Source: an uncultured Alistipes sp.
Lineage (GTDB): Bacteria > Bacteroidota > Bacteroidia > Bacteroidales > Rikenellaceae
DNA length: 18,799 bases
Direction of reading: 5' to 3'
NCBI GenBank assembly: GCA_900552955.1
Contig: USBO01000019.1
Location: 1-18,799, forward strand
The notes under the pieces were generated by a model. It did no database searches, was not told where the DNA came from, and was given only the letters and a program-made list of their open reading frames with translations. The translations under genes were made by a program, and so were the position numbers. Below, in pieces: positions 6,909-13,667 of this stretch (position 1 is its first letter; each line of letters starts with the position of its first letter).

Positions 6909-9347
6909 ATGAAAAAAACAACGCTTCTCCTGCTGCTGTCGCTCCTGCCTCCGAGCATGCTTGCACAGCAGAGATTCCTGCTGCGCGGCCGGATCGTCGA
7001 CGCAGCGAACGACACGCCCGTCGGCTTCGCCACGACGGCCCTGCTGCGCGATTCGACGGCTGTCTCGGCCGTCGCTGCCGACGCGCAGGGGCGCTTCGAA
7101 CTCTCTGCCGACGCCGCGGGCGAGTACAGGCTGCAAGTCTCGATGGTGGGCTACCACCCCGAAACGCAGCCCGTCGCACTCAGCGCTGCGACGACCGACG
7201 CAGGCACGATCCGCCTGCGGCAGGGCATCGCCATCGATCAGGTGACGGTCACCATCCAGAAACCGCTCATCACGGCCGATGCCGAGAAGACCACCTACTC
7301 GGTCGAGGACGACCCGCAGGCCGCATCGTCGACGCTCGAGGAGATTCTGCGCAAGGTGCCGCAACTGACCGTCGACGCCGAGGGCAACGTCAAGCTCAAC
7401 GGACAGAGCGACTTCAAGGTGCTGGTCAACGGCCGTTCGTCGGCGATGTTCAAGAATTTCAAGGATGTGATCCGCAGCATGCCGGCCTCGCAGATCAGAA
7501 AGATCGAGGTCATCACCGAGCCCTCGATGAAGTACGATGCCGAAGGATCGGGCGGCATCATCAACATCATCACCGCCCGCAAGGAGTTCGACGGCTACAA
7601 CGGCAGCCTCAACTGCAACACGGGGCTCGACAGCCGTCGCAGCTACGGCGGCGCCTCGCTCACCGTCCAGAAGGGCAAGTTCGCCGCCTCGCTCCAGGGA
7701 TTCTTCTACCTCATGAACAACGAGAACCGCCCCTACACCTCCGAAAGCCGGCAGGAGAACTACGCCTCCGAGCAGCAGCGTTACCGCACCATGTCGTCGT
7801 CGGGCCACGCACGGGGCGACAACGAGTACGTCACGCTGAACCTGAGCTACCAGCCCGACACGCTCAACCTCGTCACCCTCGAAGGATCGCTTTGGACGGG
7901 GACTTGGAAGAATCGCTCCGACTCCCGAATCCGCATGCTCGATGCCGACGAGCGGCCGACCGTCGAATACGCGACGCACGATTACAGCGACTATCCCTTC
8001 ACGGGATTTCAGATCGGCACCAACTACGAACGGCGGTTCCGCAAACCCGAACACACGCTCACGGTGTCGGACATGGTCGAGACCGCCCCCGACAATGGCT
8101 ACAACATCGTCGCCTACGACGGCGTGCTGGACTACCCCTCCTCGCAACTCTACAAGCGCCAAACGAGCCGGAGCGTCACGAACACCTTCCAGCTCGACTA
8201 CTGCAATCCGCTGACGGCGCACCACAGCATCGAAGCGGGCGGCAAATACATCTACCGCATCAACAAAGGCTATCACAACGAGATTCCGTGGGTCGATCCC
8301 GTCGGATTCGATCCCGCCAACACTGCCAAGTACGACGACCTGCGGCAGCGGCAGCAGATCTTCGCGCTCTACTTCGGCTACGGGCTGAAGCTCAAGAAGG
8401 TTTCGGCACGCGCCGGCCTGCGCATGGAACGCACGTGGAACCATGCCGACGCCGACAACAGCACCGAAGGAATCTACGATTACGGCAACCGCCTGCTGAA
8501 CTTCATCCCCTACCTCAGCCTCACCTACAAACCGCGCGACGGGCACAATCTCTCGCTTTCGTACACCGAGCGGCTGCGCCGCCCCTCGATCTCGATGCTG
8601 TCGACCTACTTCGACGACAGCGACCCCTACAATACGTCGCAGGGCAATCCCGACCTGAAAGCCTCGACGACGCACACGCTGTCGCTCAAATACAACTGCT
8701 TCTCGCCCAAATGGAGCGGCACCGTCACGCTGTCGGGGCATCTGTCGAACGACGGCATCTCGAAATGGACGCGCGTCGACGACACGGGCGCCGCACACTC
8801 CACCTACAGCAACAACGTCCGCTCACGCACGGCCAGCGCGCGGCTCTCGGTCAACTTCACCCCGTCCGAGAGGTTTTCCCTCTCGCTCAACGGACAGGGC
8901 GGGTACCACCATTACCGGCTCCCCGAGGAGGAGATCTCGACCGAGGAGTTCACCTTCGACCAGAATTTCAACATGAACATCGCGCTCTGGAAAGCGGCCA
9001 CCGTGTCGCTGGGCGAAGGCTACAACAGCGGCAGCGCGAATCTGGGCCGCAAGTCGGGCGACTACTTCTACTCCTACGCCTCGCTCTCGCAGAAATTCTT
9101 CAAAAAGAAACTGCAGGTCTCGCTGAACTGCTACAACCCCTTCACCAAATACCAGACCTACAGCTCTTCGGCGCAGACTCCGACCTACCGTTCGCAGAGC
9201 CGCAGCCGCAACCACGCGCGGCGGGTCTCCATCGGCGCCTACTGGCGTTTCGGCAAACAGAACATCCAGGTCAGACGCACGCGCAAGTCCATCTCCAACG
9301 ACGATGCGATGGAGAGCGGCAACAAGCAGGGCGGCGGCAAGCAGTGA
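6909..9347 (+). CDS. TonB-dependent receptor-like outer membrane beta-barrel protein (OMP_b-brl_3 type)
   Basis: An 812-residue outer-membrane protein. Signal peptide MKKTTLLLLLSLLPPSMLAQ (1-20) is followed by a carboxypeptidase-regulatory-like domain (about 22-105: RGRIVDAANDTPVGFATTAL, GRFELSADAAGEYRLQVSMVGY). The plug (about 125-225) carries STLEEILRKVPQLTVDAEGNVKLNG, VLVNGR and YDAEGSGGIINIIT, and the barrel runs to the C-terminus (about 230-812; LSLSYTERLRRPS, NPDLKAS). This is the layout of the outer membrane beta-barrel family PF14905, common in Bacteroidota and generally of unknown substrate. The reading frame stays open far upstream, antisense to the other receptor. I chose this ATG because a promoter, then a signal peptide, fall exactly here. 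Confidence 0.92.
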   Translation: MKKTTLLLLLSLLPPSMLAQQRFLLRGRIVDAANDTPVGFATTALLRDSTAVSAVAADAQGRFELSADAAGEYRLQVSMVGYHPETQPVALSAATTDAGTIRLRQGIAIDQVTVTIQKPLITADAEKTTYSVEDDPQAASSTLEEILRKVPQLTVDAEGNVKLNGQSDFKVLVNGRSSAMFKNFKDVIRSMPASQIRKIEVITEPSMKYDAEGSGGIINIITARKEFDGYNGSLNCNTGLDSRRSYGGASLTVQKGKFAASLQGFFYLMNNENRPYTSESRQENYASEQQRYRTMSSSGHARGDNEYVTLNLSYQPDTLNLVTLEGSLWTGTWKNRSDSRIRMLDADERPTVEYATHDYSDYPFTGFQIGTNYERRFRKPEHTLTVSDMVETAPDNGYNIVAYDGVLDYPSSQLYKRQTSRSVTNTFQLDYCNPLTAHHSIEAGGKYIYRINKGYHNEIPWVDPVGFDPANTAKYDDLRQRQQIFALYFGYGLKLKKVSARAGLRMERTWNHADADNSTEGIYDYGNRLLNFIPYLSLTYKPRDGHNLSLSYTERLRRPSISMLSTYFDDSDPYNTSQGNPDLKASTTHTLSLKYNCFSPKWSGTVTLSGHLSNDGISKWTRVDDTGAAHSTYSNNVRSRTASARLSVNFTPSERFSLSLNGQGGYHHYRLPEEEISTEEFTFDQNFNMNIALWKAATVSLGEGYNSGSANLGRKSGDYFYSYASLSQKFFKKKLQVSLNCYNPFTKYQTYSSSAQTPTYRSQSRSRNHARRVSIGAYWRFGKQNIQVRRTRKSISNDDAMESGNKQGGGKQ

Positions 9348-9383
9348 TCGGCAGCCGCAACCGATGCAGGGCATCGACCGAAA

Positions 9384-9414
9384 GAGGGGAACGTCACGGT
9401 GTGACGTTCCCCTC
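9384..9414. terminator. Bidirectional hairpin between convergent genes
   Basis: GAGGGGAACGTCAC pairs perfectly with GTGACGTTCCCCTC (14 bp) around the 3-base loop GGT, between the receptor stop (9347) and the pepD stop (9435). Neither side has a long T run: the plus side continues CTCGTT, the minus side TTTCGG. It probably serves both genes. Confidence 0.7.
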
Positions 9415-9434
9415 CTCGTTAGGGCCTGCTTCGG

Positions 9435-10880
9435 TCAGAGACTCCGCACCACGGCGCAGAGCAAATCCCAGAACTTCTGCACGGTGGCGATCTCCAGCCG
9501 CTCGTCGGGCGAATGCACGCCGCGCAGCGTCGGGCCGAACGACACCATGTCCAGCTCGGGGTATTTCTCCAGAAACAGTCCGCACTCCAGTCCGGCGTGG
9601 ATGGCCCGCACCCTGGGCTTCGCGGCGAAAAGCTCCTCGTAGCACCGTTCCGTGACACGCAGCAGATGCGAATCGGGGTCGGGCGTCCACCCGGGATAGC
9701 CGTCCGAATGGACGACCTCGGCACCGGCCAGCCGCAGCACCGCCTCGACCGTCTGCGCGGCATAGCGCTTGGCGCTCTCGACCGACGAGCGCTGCGAGGT
9801 GGTGACCACGACGCCCTCGGCGCCGAACTTCACCGATGCCAGGTTCGTCGACGTCTCGACCAGCCCCTCCACGGCGTGCGACATCGCCAGCACGCCGTTG
9901 GGTAGCCCCACGAGCGTCCCCACGAGCGCCTGCATCGTCACGGGGTCGAGCACCCATTCGACGCCCTCGATCTTGTTCAGCGTCATCTGCAAATTCGGCT
10001 CGGTGTATTTGAACTCCTCGACCGCCTCGACGGCGAACGCACGGCAACGCTCGCACACGTCGGCGGCCGACTCGGCGGGCACGCCGAAGATGGCGAAGGC
10101 CTCGCGCGGAATGGCGTTGCGCAGATTGCCGCCGTCGAACCGGTTCAGCACCAGCCCGTAGGGCAGCAGTTCGTAAAGCAGCCGCGCCGCCAGTTTGTTG
10201 GAGTTGGCGCGCCCCTTGTCGATGTCGTCGCCCGAATGGCCGCCCGTAAGGCCCTTGACGTCGATGCGGAAATAATCGAACCCGTCGGGCGCCGGCGTCA
10301 CCATCGGACTGAACGTCGCCACGGTGTCCACGCCGCCGGCGCAGCCGATGAAGATTTCGCCCTCGTCCTCCGAATCGAGGTTAACGAGGTACTTGCCCGT
10401 CAGCATCCCCTCGCCCAGCCCGAAGGCTCCCGTCAGGCCGGTCTCCTCGTCGACCGTGAAGAGTGCCTCGAGCGCCGGATGTTCCACGCTGTCGGAGGCC
10501 AGCATCGCCAGCGCAGCGGCCATGCCGATGCCGTCGTCGGCCCCGAGCGTCGTCCCCTCGGCACGCACCCAGCCGTCGTCGATGCGCGTGCGGATCGCGT
10601 CGCGCTCGAAATCGAACGCCACGTCCGAATTCTTCTCGCACACCATATCCATATGCGACTGGAGAATCACCGTCGGCCGCTGCTCGTAACCGGCCGTGGC
10701 CGGCTTGCGGATCACGACGTTGCCCGTCGCATCGCACCGATGCTCCAATCCGTGCTCCTTCGCCCAGCCGACCAGGTAGTCGCGTATCTTCTCCTCCTTC
10801 TTCGAGGGCCGCGGCACACGCGTGATCGCCTCGAATTCGCTCCACACTTCGCGTGGCGCGAGTTTTGTCAAATCTGCCAT
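9435..10880 (-). CDS. pepD: Cytosolic aminoacyl-histidine dipeptidase (M20)
   Basis: A 481-residue M20-family metallopeptidase of the PepD type, which hydrolyses Xaa-His and other dipeptides in the cytoplasm with two metal ions. Metal and catalytic residues are visible: H76 and D78 in LQSHMDMV, D115 in LGADDGIG, E145-E146 in VDEETGL, D169 in NLDSEDEG, and H456 in GVHSPDERLE. The dimerisation (lid) domain lies between, containing KGLTGGHSGDDI. The N-terminus LAPREVWSEFEAITRVPRPSKKEE is family-typical, and length is as expected. There is no signal peptide. It is divergent from the Mrr-like gene, with separate promoters. Confidence 0.96.
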   Translation of the reverse strand: MADLTKLAPREVWSEFEAITRVPRPSKKEEKIRDYLVGWAKEHGLEHRCDATGNVVIRKPATAGYEQRPTVILQSHMDMVCEKNSDVAFDFERDAIRTRIDDGWVRAEGTTLGADDGIGMAAALAMLASDSVEHPALEALFTVDEETGLTGAFGLGEGMLTGKYLVNLDSEDEGEIFIGCAGGVDTVATFSPMVTPAPDGFDYFRIDVKGLTGGHSGDDIDKGRANSNKLAARLLYELLPYGLVLNRFDGGNLRNAIPREAFAIFGVPAESAADVCERCRAFAVEAVEEFKYTEPNLQMTLNKIEGVEWVLDPVTMQALVGTLVGLPNGVLAMSHAVEGLVETSTNLASVKFGAEGVVVTTSQRSSVESAKRYAAQTVEAVLRLAGAEVVHSDGYPGWTPDPDSHLLRVTERCYEELFAAKPRVRAIHAGLECGLFLEKYPELDMVSFGPTLRGVHSPDERLEIATVQKFWDLLCAVVRSL

Positions 10881-10903
10881 TTCGTTTTCGGTTTGAATCC
10901 CTA

Positions 10904-10911
10904 CAAAAATA
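10904..10911 (-). promoter_or_regulatory. -7 promoter box for pepD
   Basis: The minus strand reads TATTTTTG, a perfect TAnnTTTG, 23 bases before the pepD ATG. Confidence 0.6.
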
Positions 10912-10944
10912 CAAAAGAATGGCCATTTCTAAGAATAAATTGCT

Positions 10945-10952
10945 TATTTTTG
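10945..10952 (+). promoter_or_regulatory. -7 promoter box for Mrr-like gene and ispF
   Basis: TATTTTTG, a perfect TAnnTTTG, ends 18 bases before the ATG at 10971, leaving a very short leader. It is the only convincing promoter seen ahead of ispF, so both genes probably share it. Confidence 0.6.
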
Positions 10953-10970
10953 TCCAAATATCGAATCCTC

Positions 10971-11903
10971 ATGATCCCAGACCACCAAACGCTGATGCGG
11001 CCGTTGCTGGAGTGCATTCAAGACGGCCAAGAACATATTTTCAAGAATATCGTCGTCAAATTGGCCGACCGATTCGAACTCTCCCCAGAGGAACGGGAGC
11101 AATTGCAGCCCAGCGGCCGCTACCCGCTCTTTTCCGGCCGTGTCGGCTGGGCAAAAACCTACATGAAAAAAGCAGGATTGCTCGAACAGAAAAAACGAGG
11201 ATACCTTTCGATCACCCCTTTGGGAACAACTGCGCTCAAATCGGAAGATCGGATCGACACGGCCTATCTGACGCGCTATCCCGCCTTCGTCCGGTTCCAA
11301 GCAGGCGCCCCGCATAACGAAAAGACGGAAAACGCCCAACCCGTCCCCGCCATCGACGCAGGGTGTACGTCCGCCGTCACTCCGGAGGAGACGATCGCCC
11401 ATGCCTACGAGCAGATCCACAACAAGCTGTCATCCGAGCTGCTGGACGCCGTTCTCATGCAAGATTTCGCATTCTTCGAGCGTCTCGTCGTCGAACTGCT
11501 GGTTAAAATGGGCTACGGCGGTTCGATCAAGGATGCCGGCCGGGCAATCGGCCGTACGGGCGACGAAGGAATCGACGGCATCATCAAAGAAGACAAGCTG
11601 GGATTGGACGTCATTCATGTCCAAGCAAAGAAATGGAGCCGAAACAATACCGTCGGACGCCCCGAACTGCATAAATTCGTGGGCGCACTCGCCGGACAAG
11701 GAAGTACGAAAGGGATCTTCATTACGACATCCTCTTTTACCAAAGAGGCCGAATCCTACAAACCCCAAGGCGTCAAACTGGTCAAAATCGACGGAGAAAA
11801 ACTGGCACAACTCATGATCGAGCACAATCTCGGCGTGGCGACGGCGCTCTCTTACGAGATCAAACGCATCGACCGGGATTATTTCAATGATTTAGACGAT
11901 TGA
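10971..11903 (+). CDS. Mrr-type restriction endonuclease (solo)
   Basis: A 310-residue protein. Residues about 1-90 form a winged-helix domain like Mrr_N (RYPLFSGRVGWAKTYMKKAGLL, KRGYLSITPLG), and about 160-290 form the Mrr catalytic domain of the PD-(D/E)XK fold. The catalytic signature is intact: D202 in GDEGIDGII, then Q218-A-K220 in VIHVQAKKW, followed by VGRPELHKFVGALAGQ and KGIFITTSSFTKEA. Mrr proteins are type IV enzymes that cut foreign or modified (often methylated) DNA. No methyltransferase or specificity gene is nearby, consistent with that. The start MIPDHQTLMRPLLE directly follows a promoter box. The ispF ATG lies 4 bp past its stop. It is less GC-rich than its neighbours, suggesting acquisition. 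Confidence 0.9.
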   Translation: MIPDHQTLMRPLLECIQDGQEHIFKNIVVKLADRFELSPEEREQLQPSGRYPLFSGRVGWAKTYMKKAGLLEQKKRGYLSITPLGTTALKSEDRIDTAYLTRYPAFVRFQAGAPHNEKTENAQPVPAIDAGCTSAVTPEETIAHAYEQIHNKLSSELLDAVLMQDFAFFERLVVELLVKMGYGGSIKDAGRAIGRTGDEGIDGIIKEDKLGLDVIHVQAKKWSRNNTVGRPELHKFVGALAGQGSTKGIFITTSSFTKEAESYKPQGVKLVKIDGEKLAQLMIEHNLGVATALSYEIKRIDRDYFNDLDD

Positions 11904-11907
11904 CACC

Positions 11908-12387
11908 ATGCTTTTCAGAATCGGACACGGATACGACGTACATGCGCTGGCCGAGGGGCTGCCCCTCGTACTGGGCGGCATCGAGATCGGCCACGAAAAG
12001 GGATGCGTCGCCCACTCGGACGGCGATGTGGCGATCCACGCCCTCTGCGACGCGCTGCTGGGCGCCGCCGCGCTGGGCGACATCGGGCTGCATTTCCCCG
12101 ACACGTCGGACGACTACAAGGGGATCGACTCGAAACTGCTGCTGCGCCGCGTGACGGAGCTGCTCGCCGAAAAGGGCTACCGCATCGGCAACGTCGACTG
12201 CACGATCCGCATGCAGCGGCCCAAACTGCGCCCCCACATCGACCGCATGCGCCGCACGATGGCCTCCGTGATGGGGATCGGCGTCGACTGCGTGTCGGTC
12301 AAGGCCACAACCACCGAACAGCTCGGATTCGAAGGCCGCGAGGAGGGCGTGTCGGTGTCGGCCGTCGCGCTGATCTATCGGCAATGA
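11908..12387 (+). CDS. ispF: 2-C-methyl-D-erythritol 2,4-cyclodiphosphate synthase
   Basis: A 159-residue IspF of the MEP isoprenoid pathway, which cyclises CDP-methylerythritol 2-phosphate to the 2,4-cyclodiphosphate with release of CMP. Zinc ligands are D10 and H12 in GHGYDVH and H44 in DVAIHALCDALLGA. Other signatures are HSDGDV (36-41), GDIGLHFPDT, and TTTEQLGFEGREEGV near the C-terminus. Length is standard. The ATG comes 4 bp after the Mrr-like stop, so translation and transcription are probably coupled to it. No strong hairpin follows, and the next promoter is at 12576. Confidence 0.98.
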   Translation: MLFRIGHGYDVHALAEGLPLVLGGIEIGHEKGCVAHSDGDVAIHALCDALLGAAALGDIGLHFPDTSDDYKGIDSKLLLRRVTELLAEKGYRIGNVDCTIRMQRPKLRPHIDRMRRTMASVMGIGVDCVSVKATTTEQLGFEGREEGVSVSAVALIYRQ

Positions 12388-12575
12388 CGTCTATCGCCAC
12401 GATGGCTGAAATCCGCACCCGCAATGCAATTTCGGGCGTGGGTGGGTGGACTCGCCGCAAGGTCACGTCATTCGCAGCAACCTATAAACTACTGATGCAC
12501 AACATGAAATGATTATTTTAATAAAATTTCTGAAAAAATTATTAAAATATTTTACCAATTTAATCTGTTTCGCAC
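12388..12575. other. Gene-free stretch, AT-rich in its second half
   Basis: I see no convincing gene here. AATGACGT at 12383-12390 is repeated inverted as ACGTCATT at 12465-12472, a weak 8-bp stem across 74 bp. From about 12507 the sequence becomes very AT-rich (runs of A and T up to the promoter at 12576), resembling an upstream promoter element. A 70-codon frame from 12509 begins MIILIKFLKKLLKYF but runs through the promoter and overlaps the 44-codon ORF, so I do not call it. Confidence 0.5.
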
Positions 12576-12583
12576 TATCTTTG
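12576..12583 (+). promoter_or_regulatory. -7 promoter box for small 44-codon unit
   Basis: TATCTTTG is a perfect TAnnTTTG, preceded by a long AT-rich stretch. The likely start of transcription is near 12590, giving a transcript of about 215 nt up to the terminator. Confidence 0.7.
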
Positions 12584-12642
12584 CAGCGGTTAAGGTTAGA
12601 AAACGGAACCGCCGCGGGGCGGATCGCAAAACAGGTTAAGTT

Positions 12643-12777
12643 ATGGTACGAATTATCAAAAACACCGTGGTCGCATCACGGGCACTCACGAACAGCCTAT
12701 CCGACAAGCTGTTGGACATGATGACCGCCGACTGGTTCGTCAACCTTCTGGCTTCGAATCAGTCGAACATCGATTAG
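12643..12777 (+). CDS. Small hypothetical protein, 44 residues
   Basis: An ORF of 44 codons, beginning MVRIIKNTVVASRALT and ending NQSNID. I do not recognise a family. Support for being real comes from context: a perfect -7 box about 60 bases upstream, a 5' leader of about 50 nt, and a strong intrinsic terminator 2 bp past the stop, which make a self-contained unit. The residues suggest an amphipathic helix (spaced I, V, L, M, W and F) without a true membrane span, and there is no signal peptide. The leader contains a CCGCC/GGCGG hairpin (12609-12622) and the repeat GGTTAAG at 12588 and 12634. The transcript could instead be a small RNA. Confidence 0.55.
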   Translation: MVRIIKNTVVASRALTNSLSDKLLDMMTADWFVNLLASNQSNID

Positions 12778-12779
12778 GG

Positions 12780-12806
12780 AAAGATCGCCGCGAGCGATCT
12801 TTTTTC
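12780..12806 (+). terminator. Intrinsic terminator of small unit
   Basis: AAAGATCGC pairs with GCGATCTTT (9 bp) around loop CGCGA, followed by further Ts. It is a textbook rho-independent terminator, 2 bp after the 44-codon ORF stop. Confidence 0.85.
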
Positions 12807-12871
12807 GTAAATTCAGCAGGGCAAGGCCGTCGGTTGCGGCACGGATCACATTGCGCCGAACTCATGGCCGC

Positions 12872-13105
12872 TCATTCCGCCGGAGTGTCATCGGGCCGTA
12901 CCGGCGCGGACGCATCGCGCACAGTATCCGACAGCGGGCGCGCCTGGAAATCACGCACCGGCACACCATACATGAGCCGGATCGGCCGCAGCACCGTCAC
13001 GCTGTCCTTCGCATCGTCCGAATTTTTCGCCGTCTGTCTCACCCCCGAGCAGGCGGTGCCGAACCCCAGCAGGGCGAGAAGAGCGGTTATGACTCTGGCA
13101 TTCAT
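12872..13105 (-). CDS. Small lipoprotein (radical-SAM-associated type suspected)
   Basis: A 77-residue protein starting MNARVITALLALLGFGTAC-S, a short lipoprotein signal with Cys19 as the likely lipidated residue. The mature part is hydrophilic and contains LRPIRLMYGVPVRDFQARPL. A short N-terminal leader with LLGF-x-x-C and a central R-x-MYGVP-x-x-F motif recalls small Bacteroidota lipoproteins annotated as radical-SAM-associated, but no radical SAM gene is seen in this window. I place the start at 13105, because the longer reading to 13207 begins upstream of the promoter box. It is probably anchored in a membrane facing the periplasm. Function is unknown. It converges with the 44-codon unit and is divergent from the cold-shock gene. 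Confidence 0.75.
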   Translation of the reverse strand: MNARVITALLALLGFGTACSGVRQTAKNSDDAKDSVTVLRPIRLMYGVPVRDFQARPLSDTVRDASAPVRPDDTPAE

Positions 13106-13136
13106 CTTCTTACTGTCGTTTTGTCGAATTCGCTCA

Positions 13137-13144
13137 CAAATATA
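13137..13144 (-). promoter_or_regulatory. -7 promoter box for small lipoprotein
   Basis: The minus strand reads TATATTTG, a perfect TAnnTTTG, 31 bases upstream of the lipoprotein ATG at 13105. Confidence 0.65.
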
Positions 13145-13195
13145 TGCAATATTTCGCATTTTTGGCCCGACCCCGCAAAAAACAAGCCAAAAAGT

Positions 13196-13226
13196 TTTGA
13201 CATTCAATAGTTTTTATCTTACTTTG
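13196..13226 (+). promoter_or_regulatory. -33/-7 promoter of cold-shock gene
   Basis: TTTG at 13196-13199 and TTACTTTG at 13219-13226 are separated by 19 bases. The -7 box has one mismatch. The predicted leader to the ATG at 13253 is about 20 nt, much shorter than the leader of E. coli cspA. Confidence 0.55.
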
Positions 13227-13252
13227 CCGGACAAATCTATTATTTTACTTCT

Positions 13253-13453
13253 ATGAAAGGCAAAGTTAAATGGTTCGACGGCAAGAAAGGCTACGGATTC
13301 ATTACTGGCGAAGACGGTAAGGAAGTGTTCGTTCACTACTCGGGTATCGCCAAAGAGGGCTTCAGAGCGCTCAACGAGAAGCAGGACGTCGAATTCGAAC
13401 TCGGCGAAGGCAGCAAAGGCATTCAGGCGATCAATGTGAAAGTAATTGAGTAA
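13253..13453 (+). CDS. Cold-shock domain protein (CspA family)
   Basis: A 66-residue single cold-shock domain, a five-stranded beta barrel that binds single-stranded RNA or DNA and acts as an RNA chaperone. RNP1 is KGYGFIT (12-18) and RNP2 is VFVHYS (25-30). The start MKGKVKWFDGKKG is canonical and length is normal. It has its own promoter and terminator, so it is probably monocistronic. Whether it responds to cold or is expressed constitutively cannot be told; the short leader argues against cspA-like leader control. Confidence 0.96.
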   Translation: MKGKVKWFDGKKGYGFITGEDGKEVFVHYSGIAKEGFRALNEKQDVEFELGEGSKGIQAINVKVIE

Positions 13454-13474
13454 CGATCATACATTTCACCTCAC

Positions 13475-13512
13475 GGAGGACGGTTCGCATCGTACGGACC
13501 GTCCTCCTTCAT
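13475..13512 (+). terminator. Terminator of cold-shock gene
   Basis: GGAGGACGGT pairs with ACCGTCCTCC (10 bp), extendable inward by about 3 pairs to a 7-base loop, then TTCATTT. It lies 21 bp past the stop codon. Confidence 0.7.
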
Positions 13513-13606
13513 TTACGATGCATCCGGCACCGCGACGCGAAGGTGCGGTTCCGGTCCGCGATCGGATTTTTGCGGCGGAATGTTTCGGTTTCTTTAAAAT
13601 ATTTCG

Positions 13607-13614
13607 TAATTTTG
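13607..13614 (+). promoter_or_regulatory. -7 promoter box for phosphofructokinase
   Basis: TAATTTTG is a perfect TAnnTTTG, 53 bases upstream of the ATG at 13668, in an AT-rich stretch. Confidence 0.65.
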
Positions 13615-13667
13615 GGCGCGAAAAAGACAGATACGGAACATCCGAACTATCATAACATTAAAACACT

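Noticed and set aside
6885..8798. A 637-codon minus-strand frame opposite the receptor gene
   Set aside because: It has no recognisable domain and lies wholly within the coding region of a clear receptor; it is a codon-bias shadow.
12383..12472. Inverted repeat AATGACGT/ACGTCATT around the ispF stop
   Set aside because: Only 8 bp with a 74-bp interval, no T tract, and one arm overlaps the stop codon; likely chance.
12509..12721. A 70-codon ORF starting MIILIKFLKKLLKYF, resembling a small membrane-active peptide
   Set aside because: It runs through a perfect promoter box and overlaps the better-supported 44-codon ORF in another frame; the hydrophobic start comes from AT-rich DNA.
13446..13655. 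A 69-codon frame after the cold-shock gene
   Set aside because: It would need a TTG start, spans the cold-shock terminator and the phosphofructokinase promoter, and shows no domain.
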